This document shows, in pieces, positions 1 through 12,678 of a stretch of DNA of 64,000 nucleotides. This DNA is from Setoptus koraiensis (taxonomy: Eukaryota; Arthropoda), in contig CM106585.1 in NCBI GenBank assembly GCA_048013815.1, positions 15,996,001 to 16,060,000 of the forward strand, in the 5' to 3' direction. Both the position numbers and the translations under genes were made by a program. Position 1 is the stretch's first letter. Each line of letters begins with the position of its first letter. The notes beneath the pieces were generated by a model. The model did not search any database and was not told the DNA's origin. It saw nothing but the letters and a program-made list of their open reading frames with translations.

Positions 1-210
1 GGGTACGCTTCAAAATCAGGTGCTTTCTGGTGGAAGAAAACAGGGTTAGGAGCTGGATACGAAGCTTTAGAGTTTTGTCATCGACAGAGAAATTTCGTGA
101 ACAGAAAAATGTTTGTCACGAAATTTTCCGCCAAATGTTTGCCTGATACACGCATCCGTGCATCGATCATGAATATCGATTCGAACACTTTCGGTGAACA
201 GTGAACGTTA

Positions 211-216
211 TTTATT
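211..216 (-). terminator. Poly(A) signal of the CPAP1-like gene
   Basis: TTTATT on the plus strand reads AATAAA on the minus strand, about 160 nt past the TAG stop at 372-374. It is the nearest canonical signal; I see nothing else in 1-371. Confidence 0.5.
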
Positions 217-371
217 TATATGTTATTTACAACGGGCGCCAATCAATCGCGCTATGCGATTATTTGCAATTAGTAATTTTAATAATAATACGACAATAAT
301 AATAGTTAATTGAGAGAGAGAGAGTTTTTTGGGGGGCCAGCATGCGGCCATGTGCACTAACAAGAAAATCA

Positions 372-3300
372 CTACGATGAGCCTGCATGATGTGCTTTTT
401 CCAGCGAGTCCATTTGAATTCTCAGCGTGGTCAGATCACAGGTTACGTCATACCAGGGCGAACATTTCGTTGACGATTTGTCGAACCTCGTCTGGCGCGG
501 ACAGTCAAATGCGAGCATGTGGCCGGCGCTCGAGCAATGGAAGAACCTCTGTTGCATTTGCGTATATTCGTATATCGGGATATATGTTCGTGTATTGGGA
601 CAAATATGACAGATATGACAAAGTTAGTTGGCAGAATCGGCACTGAAATATCATGCAAACAAATATTGACTTAAGAGTTATTGTTGCGTACCTGACAGAC
701 GGTGCTCAAATCGGGATAAAATCCCATCGGTTTTCCGAGGCAACTGAAGGCCGCTTTTGGTTCGTCGCCGGGGGCCTCGTCATCGGGTGCACCGGTCGGC
801 TTCACCAGTGCGGCCGGTTTCACCAGTGCGGCCGGTTTCACAAGTGCGCCCGGTTGCCTCAAATCGAGCCGAGCGACCGCCGAGTCGGCACGACTGGCAT
901 TGATGCTTGCGTTCGTCACCATCGGATTCGTCCAAGAATCCAAACCGTTATCGGTCTTACCTGTGTCTGTTGTGTCGGTGGCAGTTGTGTCAACGGATGG
1001 CTCGTCCGCTGCACTGTCCAGTCTCCGCAGCGAATCGTCGCCGCTGGCCGGCGATAATTTAATGTATTTCAGACGCTGCAATCTGGTGAGAAAGTCCTCT
1101 TTCGATCTGGATTGTTGTTGTCGGTTGCTCGTGGGCATCTCATCTGCGCTGCCATTGTCCGTTGGCGTTGCTTGAAATTGCTCCGAAGAGCGAGCGTTTT
1201 CGTTTTTATCCGTTGCTGCAAATTTTTGCTGCAATTTACCGCCCGACAATCTGGCATTGAGCTCATCCTTTTGCACCATCCTTTGCGCCCGCAACAACCA
1301 ACTGATATTGTTGAATGCATTGTACAGGCCCAAACCGTGACGATGGCCGTCGAGCCAGCCATTGAGGCCCATTGTTTGAGTGTTGTGAGGTCGCAACAAA
1401 TTAAAAGACGAAAACACGCTGGTCTGGTCGTCGTGGTCGTTGCGGTTATTGATTGGGGCCCCGTTGAATGCGAAGGCGGCGGCGCTCGCGTTTCCGTCGG
1501 GCGTTGCGTACATTTGCGACGACAACGACGACGACGATTCATTGTGCAGCATAGAATCGAGGCCGCCGAACACGGGGGCCCCGTTGAACATTGTTATGGG
1601 CCCGGGCACCTGGTGCCGTATGGACGCTATTCTGAACAGCGCCAGGGCGCGATTTCTTTCGCGTTCTCGCCAGTCGAGCCAATGTTCAATGGACTGGTTC
1701 CGTTTGCTCGCCTTGTTCAGCTCCTCAGTGGCTATTGTGTCGACGCCCTCGGGCTCACCGAGCTCGTCGTGATTCTCGTCCAGTGTGTAGATAAGACTAG
1801 ATAATTTGTTCAGGCGGCCGCCTGAACTTGTGGCGTTTGTTGAGTTTATCGCGCCTATTTCGCTTATTTCGCCAACCGGAAATGCCGCATAGCCGGCTGT
1901 GCCGTTGACTGCTGTAGGAACTGCTGCTTGTGTGTGATTTTGCTGTTGCTGCTGATGCTGCTGCAATTGCGAGAATCCGGCCGAACCGGCATTGAGACCG
2001 TTGTAATTGAGCCTGCTCAGGCTAGAGCGAGGCTTCATCGAGAACAGTTGCTCGTAAAGTTTCATCGAAACGTACGGCACTGGCGCCATGTTATCGAGCG
2101 GGCCGCTCGCTGCCGAACGATCGTCGTCGCGGCCAATATGCACCGGAAGTGCGCTAGATTTAGTCTGTTGGTTGTGCAAATAGGGCGGCCGCATTCGTTT
2201 GCTGAGCGCGTACTCTTGTCGCGCTCTCTCTTGTTGCTCCAGCTGCTGCTGCTGCTGCCGCTGTGAATCTTCGTCGCCGCCCTCACTTCCGGTCTGCTGC
2301 GATGGCGTTATCTCGCCCACCAGGGTATACCCTCGTGTCGCGTACGGGTAGTAGTTTTGTGCCACTGAGAGTCTTGGGGCACTTGCATTGGAGCCCAGAG
2401 CGGACACGTTTGCGACCGCATAGTCGTTGGCGGAAATCTCGTAGTCGTGTCGGCGCGTTGTCGACGACAGTCCCGGCGGAAACGCGGCCCCGCCGAAATC
2501 GTCGCCGCCGCTGTCGTCGTTGCTGTCGCTGCCGCCGCCGGTGGCTGTCAGTTTGTGATTGTTGGGCAGCTCCCCGTAGTGATACAACAAATTAATTGGC
2601 CTGTTATCCAATCGATTGCTGTGTTGTCCAGTCGCATTGTTTCCGGTTTCGGGCCACTCGTCGGTGGCCGGCGCTTGATGTTGCGGCGGCACAGGGGGCT
2701 CCATAAAACGGGGCAATCTCGAGGTGCTCTGCTCGCCCGTTCGCTTCGTTGTGATGCTTCTCGAATCGTCGTCTAGCCGCTCGCTCGCTTGCTCTTGCTC
2801 CTCTTGCGAGGAGGTGTGCTCGTCGGCCGGAAGTGACGACGTCACCATACTTGTTGAGCCCGGATAGCCCGGGGTGGACCGGAAGTGCGCACCAGCACTG
2901 TCCAGCATTGACTCGGTGAATTTGGCCTCCATGGTCTGGTAACGTTCTGGCCATTGCGCAATGGTTTCGCTGTCGAAAAATTCACCTGTTGTTGCCGTTT
3001 GGGGCAGCGTGGAAAACTGGCGCATTGGCAGGGTATTTCGGGTGCCCCCCTCCTGCTCTGTGCCCGTCGCGTCTGTCGACTGGCTCGTCTGGCTCGTCCA
3101 CATGCCAACGCCGCTGTCTTGGTTGTTGTCGCCACTTATAACCATAGTGGGCCTGCTCGCCAAGCTGCTCACCTGAGTCACCTGAGTCAGCTGTGTCACG
3201 TGGTTCGGCTTGTTGTCGCCGTTGTCACTGTTGACTGTCACTGTTGTTGTTGGCAGCGCGTAGCCGCGGCTGCTGGCTGCTACTTGTGACGCACCCCCGC

Positions 3301-6300
3301 CACTAGGTGGCATCGGTGTCGTCGCGCTAATCTGCACCGCGTCGTCACCGTTGCGGTTCGCGGTTGTGGCGCTGCCATCGCGCTGCCATTCGGCCAACGT
3401 ATCCGGCTGGCTGGCATTGACAGTTTGCACAATTACGGCGTTTTCGTTGGCTTCGTTGGCGTAGTTATACTCAGTTGGCCGGCCCTGTTGTTGGCCAGCG
3501 CTGGTCAGCTCGAGCGTGCGAATGTCTCGCCAATTGTCGGCCCCGATTGTTGTAGTGGTGCCCAGGACGACGCCGGTGGCGGCCTCTGCAGCTCGGCCGC
3601 TCGAAGCTTCAATTGGAGCGCTTGCAGTCGAGCTGCTCGCCGTGATTGTGGTGCCAATTGTTGTGGTCTTGTCGTTGCAATTTGCGTCCACCGCCGTCAC
3701 TGGACCGGCGCCAGTGGGGCCATTGGCGTTGTCATTCATTTGTGACGTGTGCGCCGGCGACAATTGCACCGGCAAACGCTTGACCGGAAGTGCCGTCACT
3801 GTGGTCGGTGGTGCTGGCGTTGTGGTCGTTGTTGTGGTCGTCGTTGTTGTCACTGGCCTGCTGCTGTCGACTCTGTGCGCGAGGGTGCTCGACTTTCTGG
3901 TCGTCCAGTCGCCCTGGCCGACGATCAAGGCGGGAAAATTCAACTCTTTTTCGAGCTGACCATTGTCCGGCAGCGACCACGGATAAAGCGTAGCCGTCCG
4001 CTGATGCTTCGCGCCCGAGCTGCCCTTGGCTGTGCGCTGCTTGTCCGCCGCCGACGCGGTATCGCTCACTTTGTTGTTGTTGTTGCTGTGGTTGTTGTTG
4101 TTGTTGCTGTGGTTGTTGTTGTTGTTGCTGTGGTTGTTGTTGTTGTTGTGGTTGTTGCTGTTGTTGGCGCCCGACAGACTCGGCCAGGTTTTCAGCGACT
4201 CGCTCACGCCGGCGCCCAGCTGATCGGGGTGCAGCAGAGATTTGTGCAGGGATTTCTTGGCGCTGCTTCGCAGCGTCTCCGATTTGGCTCCGCTGGCCAG
4301 CTTGTTATGTAATGTGTTTGTGTGCTCATTGTCGTGCATGGTGCTGATTCTCATGAGTCGCGCAAAGGGCGCTTGTTTGGCGGACGGCCGCTGCTCTTGC
4401 AGCCAACTGGACATTGTCATGCTGCCCGAGGCGGCGCTGTCCGCCTGCTGCTCGGGCCTGGCCGTTGTGCGCTTGATGTCGGTCCGAGCGGGGCCCTTTT
4501 CCCGCGACATAGGCCTGCCTTTGGGCACGGTCGCGCCCGGCAACACAGTGGCCGGTCGCCGCTCGTTGGCAGCCCAATTATTGGCCTGGTCGCTCGGTTT
4601 CGCTCTGTTGACTCTCGAGCGGCCGCTCACCTGTTGCTCGTCGGCCTGACTAGTGGCCGCTTCGGCGGGCAGCGGTGACCGCGTTGCCGCGACCACTTGT
4701 TGCGGTGACCGCGTTGCAGCGACCTCTTGTTGCAACGGCCGCGCCTTGCCTGTTGGCGAGCTTGCCAACTTGTCCGAGTCCAGCGATTTAAATGCCGCCT
4801 CGGCGGCGGCCGTGCTCACGTAGGCCGGCCGCCTGGTGGTGGGCGCAGATTGGCGGTTGTGATCGATTTGAGATTTCTTTTGGCCGCCAGCAGCCGCCTT
4901 GCTGCCGGGACTCGCTGACGAGTCCACTGGCTGTCTGTGCCTCTTGTCCGACGACGCCAACAGCGGCCAGTCGAGATTTTTGTCGCCGAATTCCTTGGAC
5001 AGCGACTTGGACAACAAATCATTATTGGTTTTGCCATTCACACTGGCCGCGCTCTTTCTCATCACTAATGGCTCTTTATCAAATTTTTGTTCGACGCCAA
5101 CGGCCAACGGTGCGGCCTTGGCGCGCTGCTGCGGCATGCTGGCCGGATCGTCCGCGGCCAGCTTACCTGTGGAATTGTTTCGTTTGTTGTTGCTGTTGCT
5201 GTTGATGTTGAGTTGTTGCTGCTGCTGATCGATCAGCTTATTGATGGCCTTGACAGTGTCGCGAATTTGATTGCCAAAAGCCAGCCGAGTCAAATTGTTG
5301 ATAGAGGCAATAACAATCTCTTCGTGACGTTGCTCGCTCAGATCGGGCCGGCTTTTGGCTGTCACAATGTCGGCCATTCTCACTGTCTGGCTGTCTGCCG
5401 ATGCAATGCCGCTGAGATTTGTTGCTGGCGTTGGCATTGGCCCGTCATAGGACACGATCGAAGCGGCCGCCGAACGGTTGCGGTTGCCGCTGGCGGTCAC
5501 TCCTGTCACTTCCGGTGGCCGCATTGTTGTCGTAAGCAGAAGCTTGTGGGTCATGCTCTTGTTCGGCTTGCTCGCCGGGCCGACAGGGGCGCTGTTGTCG
5601 TCATCTTTGGTGAATGCCAAACTGCTGATTTGTGTCAACTTCGGCGTGGCTGGCTGAGTCGCATTGACCAACAGCTGACCACTGGGCTGGCCGCTCGGCC
5701 GCTCGCTTGACTGCAGCTGACGGCCACCAGGCGGGCCGGGTGAGGTAGCGGTTTGCGCGGTGACGGTCGGATACGACGGGGCCGTCGTTTCGGGCTGCTT
5801 CGGGCTGGTGCCGCTGTACAGGTGATGATTCATTATCTTCCAGCCGCTTGTTTGAATATCGCCCGGCGTCACACTGAATCGGTGATTTGTCAACGACTCA
5901 GAGAAATCGGCTGCTGCCATCGTCATTGTGTCCGCCGCTGCCGCTGCCGGCGAGTTTTGCAAATTTGAAGCTGCTGCTACGGCCGCGGATTTTCCAAACT
6001 TGGCCTGGCCAGACTGCGCGGCGCCCAGCTGATGCCTTGGCTTGTCACCGTTGGCCTGCTGAGATTTATTGTGCTTGTTTGGCGCGCCAATCATTTTTTT
6101 ATCCGCGCTCGAGCTGTCCGCTGTTTGTTTGTGTTTGTTTTTGACGCTGCCGTTGTTGTTGTTGTTGCTGCCGTTGTTGTTGCTGTTGTTGTTGTTGCTG
6201 CTCTGGCCAGACTGCTGCTGCCCCGCCGCATACGACCTCTCTATAATTGATGATGCAACTTTCAGCTCGTCGTGCTGCTGCTGCTGATTAAATGGATCAT

Positions 6301-7108
6301 GCTTGCCGCCGCTGCCGCCAATAAGCTGCTGACGGCCCGTCATGTCGGGCGCGCCGCCAGAAACGGGCGTCTCGACACTGGCCAACACACTGGCTATGGG
6401 CGGTCGCGCCGACCGGACGCCGAACGGATCCACGGTGGGCCTTATATTCGCCAAGTCAATCTTATGCGGCTGCTGCTGCTGCTGAGCTATCTGTTGCAGC
6501 TGACCAGTGGGATCCGCGGGATAAATGCCCATGGCCTGGAGTGGTCCAACTAAGCCGGGCAACGGGATGCGGTCCCGTTGTGTGGATTTGTGCTGGGCAT
6601 TCGCTGTTGAAAAATCGCCCGGCCGCGATGGCGCAAACGCAGCAGCACTTCCTGCGGCCGCAGTGGCTGGCTTCAAATTATCAAAAAATTGGCACAATAT
6701 CGAGCGCTTTTGGCCGTTGTAAGGACCCGGCAGAACAGAGGCCAGCAGATTGGACGTTTGCTGGCACAATTTCGACAGGCTGCTGGCGGCGCCGTCCGAA
6801 AGCGAATGCTGACGATTGATGAGCGACGATGCCGGCGAAACGGCATGGCTCGTCTTTTTGGCATCATCATTAATAATAAAGTTATTACCGGTATTGTTGT
6901 TGTTGTTGTTGTTTCTGGCGTTTAGAGCAGCCGTAGTCGGTGCGGCCAAATCAACGGGCGCAGACCGATAAAAGCCCTGGTTACTATCACTGCGATAATT
7001 TATTATCTGATTGTTATTTATTATCCGTTTAAGTTGCGTGCATGGATTTGTGGTGATGAGTAAATAATACAAATATAATACAAATGTAGATGGAGTTAGT
7101 GTGAGCAT
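372..7108 (-). CDS. Giant secreted disordered protein with one C-terminal chitin-binding type-2 domain (CPAP1-like)
   Basis: Two exons, 7108-692 and 548-372, joined by a 143-bp GT-AG intron (donor CAG|GTACGC, acceptor AACAG|AGG, phase 0), give 2,197 aa. The N-terminus MLTLTPSTFVLYLYYLL looks like a signal peptide. Almost all of the protein is low complexity: poly-N, poly-Q, a run of ten Thr, S/T/P-rich mucin-like stretches, HSNNNNN heptads (about 4069-4160) and three ALVKPA hexads near the end. The last 75 residues form a peritrophin-A (CBM14) domain with six cysteines at about 2123, 2138, 2144, 2155, 2168 and 2176 (spacing 14-5-10-12-7) and the aromatic motif RFFHC. The intron falls just before that motif. 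One CBM14 domain is the mark of CPAP1 cuticle proteins, which act in the chitinous matrix; the rest of the chain matches nothing I know. The ATG at 7108 is the first in frame, but the AT-rich leader could instead be the end of an intron, so the start is less certain than the C-terminus. Confidence 0.85.
4069..4170 (-). repeat. 21-bp coding repeat (HSNNNNN) inside the CPAP1-like gene
   Basis: About four and a half units of a 21-bp sequence built from GTT triplets and GCTGTG. On the minus strand it encodes tandem His-Ser-Asn5 heptads. The unit length keeps frame, so copy number could vary without breaking the protein. Confidence 0.8.
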
Positions 7109-10100
7109 CCCTTGTTTACGATCATGAGTTATGGCATCGCGCGTCTCGTGTGATCCAGTTTGATCATCAAACTTCCATCATCAGACCAGATCCGACGCTG
7201 CTCAATCTTCACTTCGACAACCCTCTTACCTGGTGGTTATTCCTCGCGTTTGCATACAAATATTGGCCGTCCACTGGAAGCAAGCCGGCTGTTTGGGGTT
7301 ATTTAGGGTATTACGGGGTGGCAGAATTGAATGAATGAGCATTAATAATTAGACACAACATCGCTGGCATCGCAACTTGCTGCAGTTGTCCAACACTGGC
7401 AAACAACCGATTCACAGCAAGATAACAGCAACATTGGCTGCGAGATCTTATCAACTGCTAACTGCGGTGCTAACAGTATGATTTATCGACAACGTTATCA
7501 TTGATGGGACGGAGAGCTCATTAGAGTGTTGATAATCTCTCTGTTTGTGCGGTAAGCCTTCGGGCCAAGACGAAATAAAACGAGCCAAAACAAACTAAAT
7601 CTACTCAGCCTCTTTTCCAAGTTTTGTCCGTTGATGTCACTCGAATTCGGAGCAACACTGCGCCCTGTTCAATTTACCCCATTGTTTTCCATCATCGGGC
7701 AGACCTCATGCTTAGGGGCGCCCGTGAGAAGGTTGACAGTGTCAACTTGACACACGGACGGCCTGACATCGGGCACTGTTATGGGTCATAGTCCCCAAGT
7801 GGGCTAGAAAGACCCGCTTGCATATTTCGGGAAAAATTCATCATTTCCCTTTTTTTCGGTTTTCCAGGTTTCTCGAAATTCAGAGTTCGAGTGCGGCTGA
7901 AAAAACGAAAATTTTCCCACACCTGATGCAACATAGCCGGGCTAGGGCGGGCGAAGTGCGCTGAAACAATGAACCACATAAAATGGCCATTTCGATTTTT
8001 TCTGCAGGCCTCATTTGGAAAAAAAGAAATCTTTTATGTGATTTGTTTTTCATTGAATAAAAAACGACCAACTGATTTTGCGCCGATTCAATGGATGAAA
8101 ATTGCAAAATGAAACAACTCGAAGATCATTGCAAAGAGACGCCAATGCTTTTGCAATTTCTCAGGTAGGGCTCGATCAGCTTTTAGAGTTTCGGGCCGAT
8201 TAGCAAAATTTCACGATTTTCAGACATTTTTCCGCTTGATTGTCAGAATGAGTGAGTGGATGAGGAAGACATTTGGAAATGTTAGCATTTGAAAGAGTGG
8301 CTTGACTACTGTTTAGCTGAATTAGTTCACGAAGATTGAATGAGTGGCGATCGCCGGTAAGTAATTCTATACAAGTTCAATAGAAGAGAAAACGTGCTCC
8401 GAACAGCAGAGGCAATCGGATATTTATAACCATGTTTTGTTGCAACAAACAATGCGTGTACCAACTCTAATAATACATGCATTGCGCGCATGCAAAATAT
8501 CGTCATTGCTAATGAGAATCATTAGAATTATTCGTGTGGAATCGTAGCGAACACAAGCGCAAAGTTATCTTAGAAATCTGTGTGGTTTGATGAATGAGAA
8601 ATGTTCGTCTGATTCGGTGAAAGCATTCGCGAAATTATGATGCAAAGTTCAAGTCAGAATCCATTGATGTGAAGATGGGCTAAAAGTTGAGCGAAGTTGC
8701 AGCTCGAAATCAATTGGCATAGTTGTTGCTGCAGGCCGAAATTTTCGCAAACAAATATGCGACTTATTTGCGAGCGGTCAGGTCACCATCGCAAGCTGAT
8801 AAAATCAAGCTAACAAGTAGACAAGTGTCTCTCTGACCGGCACAGTCTGGCGAGCGCGACACAGACAAAAGTTTGCCCGGCGATCTCATCTGGTCGAGAT
8901 ACATTTGGCAAGATTGTTGTGTGGATCACGAAAGGCATGAGAGAATAGCGCGGCTAGATCTCACACAGACTCGGTGATGAGATCACACTTATTATTGTGT
9001 CATGCCTACTGTTGTTACATTGTAGCCATTGTCGTTGTGCCACCATGTCCACCAAATAACACAATATTTGGTAGACATACTAAATATAGCCTGGTCGCAA
9101 AATGAATTGATTTCGCCTGAGAAAAGTGGTTGCTTGTGTTGCAGTTCGTGATAGATGTGCCATTGAGGCTAATTGACTGCGAGCGAATTGCGATTTTGTG
9201 AATCAATTATCTAATCGCAAGCATCATTAGTCGTCTAATTATAACTGCGCCAGCCGTAGACAGGAACAAGTGTCAATCGGCGCCGGCCGAATTTGCGCCG
9301 AGCGTTCTCAGCGAGCTCTGTTGGCCTAATAGTATGCGACTAATAGTATGTGACTAATAGAGTTGGCTCGTTCCGGTGACCGACAGCCAAGCGACGCGAA
9401 AATCATACAAATAAGCGCAGAAAAACTCAAATTTGCAAAATTTTTCTGCAAACATCCTCCGAAATCGCAGACATCTCCCCGAAATCGCAGACATCTCCCC
9501 GAAATCGCAAATAACTGCCCGAAATTGTGATTATTTGCCCGAAATTGCAAATATCTCCACGAAATTGCCAATATTTGCCCAAAGTTGCAAATATCTGCCC
9601 GAAATTTGCGAAATGTCAGCTAATGTTTGCGCCGCGTTGCCCCGAATCGCAAGTCCCAATGCCGTCGAGCGGCCTCACCTGCGCTCAGCTGCGCCGGCCG
9701 CCAGATTTCATAGGCAGATAAGCTTGCATGAGTTGCGTAACTGTTGCCGAATTGTCGAAACGGAAAACTGTTGCTCTATTTGTGCGCCAGACGCAGTTTT
9801 TTTGCGCAATATGCGCAGCATGATGTAACAAATGGCTCACACCGGCCATTAGATGGTGCGAGATGATAGATAATGGTTCGTGATGAATGACAATGAGTCA
9901 GTCACAACAAACAACTTTCAATCCCGAGTTGTGTTCACGATCATGCAAACGAGTGCGGCCCGATGTGTTCGGCCACATTTGGCGAGCTTGGCGAGCGCGC
10001 CAATCGCCGAATCCTTAGCAGCGGCGAGACATGGGCAGAGATATTATTTCGAGAGAGCGATCACGGTTCGTCCATTTGTCGATGCAGTCGCTGCGCTGGC

Positions 10101-10552
10101 GTGACACACTGACCGTCGTCGGGTATCGCACACCTTGCAACTGTGGCAACGATTTCACTTACAGAAGTGCCGAAAATTGCCAGTGTGAATGTTGCAAATG
10201 TTGTGAGAGTGTTCGTTGCGCGAAGGCACATCGTTCGAAGGCAACTCTCCCAGACGGCGCTGACGGGTTCGGCGGGTTCACGCAAACATTGGCACAAATT
10301 TGCAGCTTGTTGTTGCAAATTCGTTCAAATTGCTGCAATTTCAACATTGCCGATTTGAAACAACGGCCGCGAACAGCGGCCGCAAACAACGGCTACACAG
10401 GCAACGATAAAATGAAATATGTAAAACACTCGCCGGTGATTAAATAAATGGCGCCACGATGATACACGATACTGGCAACAACAAATTGTTGCGCAACTTG
10501 CAACAATTCATTGCAGACGGGCTGCCAGACGCTCTGGCCGGCCGACACTCAC
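7109..10552. other. Non-coding stretch upstream of the CPAP1-like gene
   Basis: No gene recognised on either strand. It holds a 20-bp minisatellite at 9461-9600, a short direct repeat around ctaatagtatg at 9326-9362, and many GTT/CAA runs. By position it is probably promoter and/or 5' intron of the CPAP1-like gene. Confidence 0.5.
9461..9600. repeat. 20-bp minisatellite, 7 copies
   Basis: Seven exact-length 20-bp units begin at 9461, 9481, 9501, 9521, 9541, 9561 and 9581. The consensus is GAAATCGCAGACATCTCCCC, drifting to GAAATTGCAAATATCTGCCC; partial units flank both sides. The copies decay along the array. No spacers are present, so it is not CRISPR-like. Confidence 0.9.
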
Positions 10553-10850
10553 CTGAAAGGGAGACGAGCACGATGCCGATGGTCGCCAGGCAGACTGGCG
10601 CTTGTGCGAAATCTCTGGCGTTTCGCTTCGTTTTCTTCGTTGTTTCTTCGTCGTTTCGTGACACGATATTTAAGGATGATGATTGCAATATGTCGTTGAG
10701 TTCTTTGCTCAGGCCACACGCTGCCTGTAGGCAGCTGTTGGGCCCATGTTGTGGGCCACTGGACGTGGCCATTGTTTTGTTTGTATTATTCACTGCGGTC
10801 ACAGTTTTGCGGTCACTTGGCCACCTGAGTGATCCGCTCTGTCCATTCAT
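10553..10850 (-). CDS. Candidate coding exon with a signal-anchor-like segment
   Basis: A minus-strand open frame, free of stops from about 10960, contains a hydrophobic core (VCLATIGIVLVSLSG) and ends exactly at a strong donor, TTTCAG|GTGAGT (GT at 10552-10551). The first Met is at 10850 and another lies 26 codons later. A hydrophobic segment followed directly by a donor is typical of the first coding exon of a secreted or membrane protein. The only recognised gene downstream on this strand is the CPAP1-like gene, but this donor is phase 1 and the likely acceptors there (AACAATCAG, ATCGCAG, AACCAG) are phase 0 or 2. A direct join therefore does not work; an intermediate exon or a separate gene would be needed. 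Confidence 0.35.
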
Positions 10851-11106
10851 GGGTGCCGATGCTGCTGCGATTGCACTTGAGTTGGATTTCGGAATAGCTT
10901 GAGGTTGACTAATTGATTGATAAGAGGCAGTTAATTGATTGATGAGTGGCAGTTAATTGATCGATGAGTGCTAATTGATGAGTGGACTGTTTCGGTGGCT
11001 GAACAATGGCCGAAATCGCATTTCTGATGGCTGGAGTCTTGCTGAGTGTCGCTCTGAACGTGCTGGCATGTTGCGTCTGATTTGGAGGCGAAATTTCGGC
11101 GACAAA

Positions 11107-11195
11107 TCGGCTGAAAATCGGCGAAAAATCGGCTGAAATCGGCTGAAATCGGCTGAAATCGGCTAAAAATCGACGAAAAATCGACGATCGGCGAG
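11107..11195. repeat. 10-bp tandem repeat
   Basis: Imperfect head-to-tail copies of GGCTGAAATC, drifting to GGCGAAAAATC and CGACGAAAAATC. The minus-strand frames over it (ISADFS repeats) are artefacts of the repeat. Confidence 0.75.
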
Positions 11196-12190
11196 GCAAC
11201 CGAACACAGAGATTCTCTGTCAGAGAAGAGTCGTCGGAAAGTTGGCGACTTTTTTTCGAATTCTTCCACTTCGTTCGGGCACACTTTCGAATGCTGTGTC
11301 GAACGCGCTTTCGAATGCACTTTCGAACGGGCCTTCGAGTGGACGCGCTTTTGAGACTTTCGGCGATAAAACGTGAACTTTTCTGCGACAGTTCGACTGA
11401 CTTGCTGTTTGACTGGTGTCGTTCACTCCGGCAGATGCGATCTCTGTCTCGGTGTCAGCTGCTCAACTGACCCAACCAGGCCGAACAGTTGATACTGGAA
11501 GGTTAATACTCTTGCTACGGGCTCGCTGCGGGCTCGCTATGGGTCGAGTGGCAGCAACTCTGAGACGATGGTCAGCGCAAACACAATGATGTCACATTAG
11601 CGGTCTTGATGACTGTAACTGGCTCTAATTGGACTAACTGTGCACATAATGCACATAATACAGATTTAATTGGCGATGGGACGAACCGCTTGCGATGACT
11701 TTTACCATATAATGAATGTGATATGTGATATTTGATATGCTTCAACTTGCCGTCAACTTGTCGAGTTGAAACGTTGAGTTAAAACTTGTGAATGTCACTG
11801 GCCGAAACTGAGCGCACCTACGATATAAACCAAAGAAACAAATCGCCTGTTTGAACAGTGTTGTTGCTGTTGCGACAAACGGGCGACGTTGCTGTTGCTG
11901 CTGCGGCGGAGGGCAGATTCACCTGTATGTTCGCTGTTGAACCGCTTCTTCGGCTCGGTTCACCTGTCGTCCGACTTGCGACTAGCGGTTTAAATAAAAT
12001 AAAAGATAAGGCTTGACGAATTGGCTTCGGGTGTCGTCCTCGCCGGCGATGCTCAGCTGTGTGTATGACGGCAAATGTCAGAGTGGCTGCTGGAGTGCGT
12101 AAGAGCGGTGCATTAATAATTGAAAGCTGCCTGCGCCGCTTGCGCAATCGGCTTCGCTGCGAACTTGGAAATTCTCAGCCGAACGTTCTC

Positions 12191-12222
12191 GGCCGAACGT
12201 TCGAACATGCCAACGTTCGGCC
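12191..12222. repeat. Inverted repeat built on AACGTT
   Basis: GGCCGAACGTT at 12191-12201 is the exact reverse complement of AACGTTCGGCC at 12212-12222, giving an 11-bp stem and 10-nt loop. It sits in a cluster (12181-12245) of five or six CGAACGTTC-like words. Confidence 0.7.
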
Positions 12223-12545
12223 GGTCCAACGTTCGAGCGTTCGACGGCCAGCGGTCAGTTGGGCGCGAATGTCGCCGCCCACCCGAAGCTAACGGTGCAG
12301 GCGAGTCGTCGGTGCCCCGCGAGCTGGCGCAAAGTGCCAAGGCCTGAGACTGTTTCGCTGGACTGACCGCTTCGTGAAAGCGATTCACTTGTTGCGCTGA
12401 GAACTTTCGTTGCTGGAGATGCGCTGCCCGCAACTGGCTCACTTATCATGCGCAGGTTACATAATAGCTGACCACTAACAAGTGTCGGCCGGCCGCTGTT
12501 TGCACCGTCCACGGTCTCCACTTACTTCTACGGCGAATGCTCACA

Positions 12546-12678
12546 CTATCCACAGACTATCCACACGATATCCTTACAGTATCCACACAATATCCACACA
12601 ATCTACTTACAGTATCCACACAATATCCACACAATCTACTTACAGTATCCACACAATATCCTCACAACATCCACATAC
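12546..12678. repeat. 11-bp / 33-bp higher-order minisatellite
   Basis: Built from 11-bp words: TATCCACACAA twice, then TCTACTTACAG, making a 33-bp unit that recurs about three times with degenerate flanks. This nested period is a higher-order repeat, not a coding sequence. Confidence 0.85.

Noticed and set aside
1112-1804. 230-codon plus-strand open frame
   Set aside because: It is antisense to the CPAP1-like coding sequence; its Val-rich runs are the complement of Asn/Gln codons.
9461-12678. CRISPR-like arrays
   Set aside because: The tandem units are head to tail without unique spacers, and the DNA is eukaryotic; these are minisatellites.
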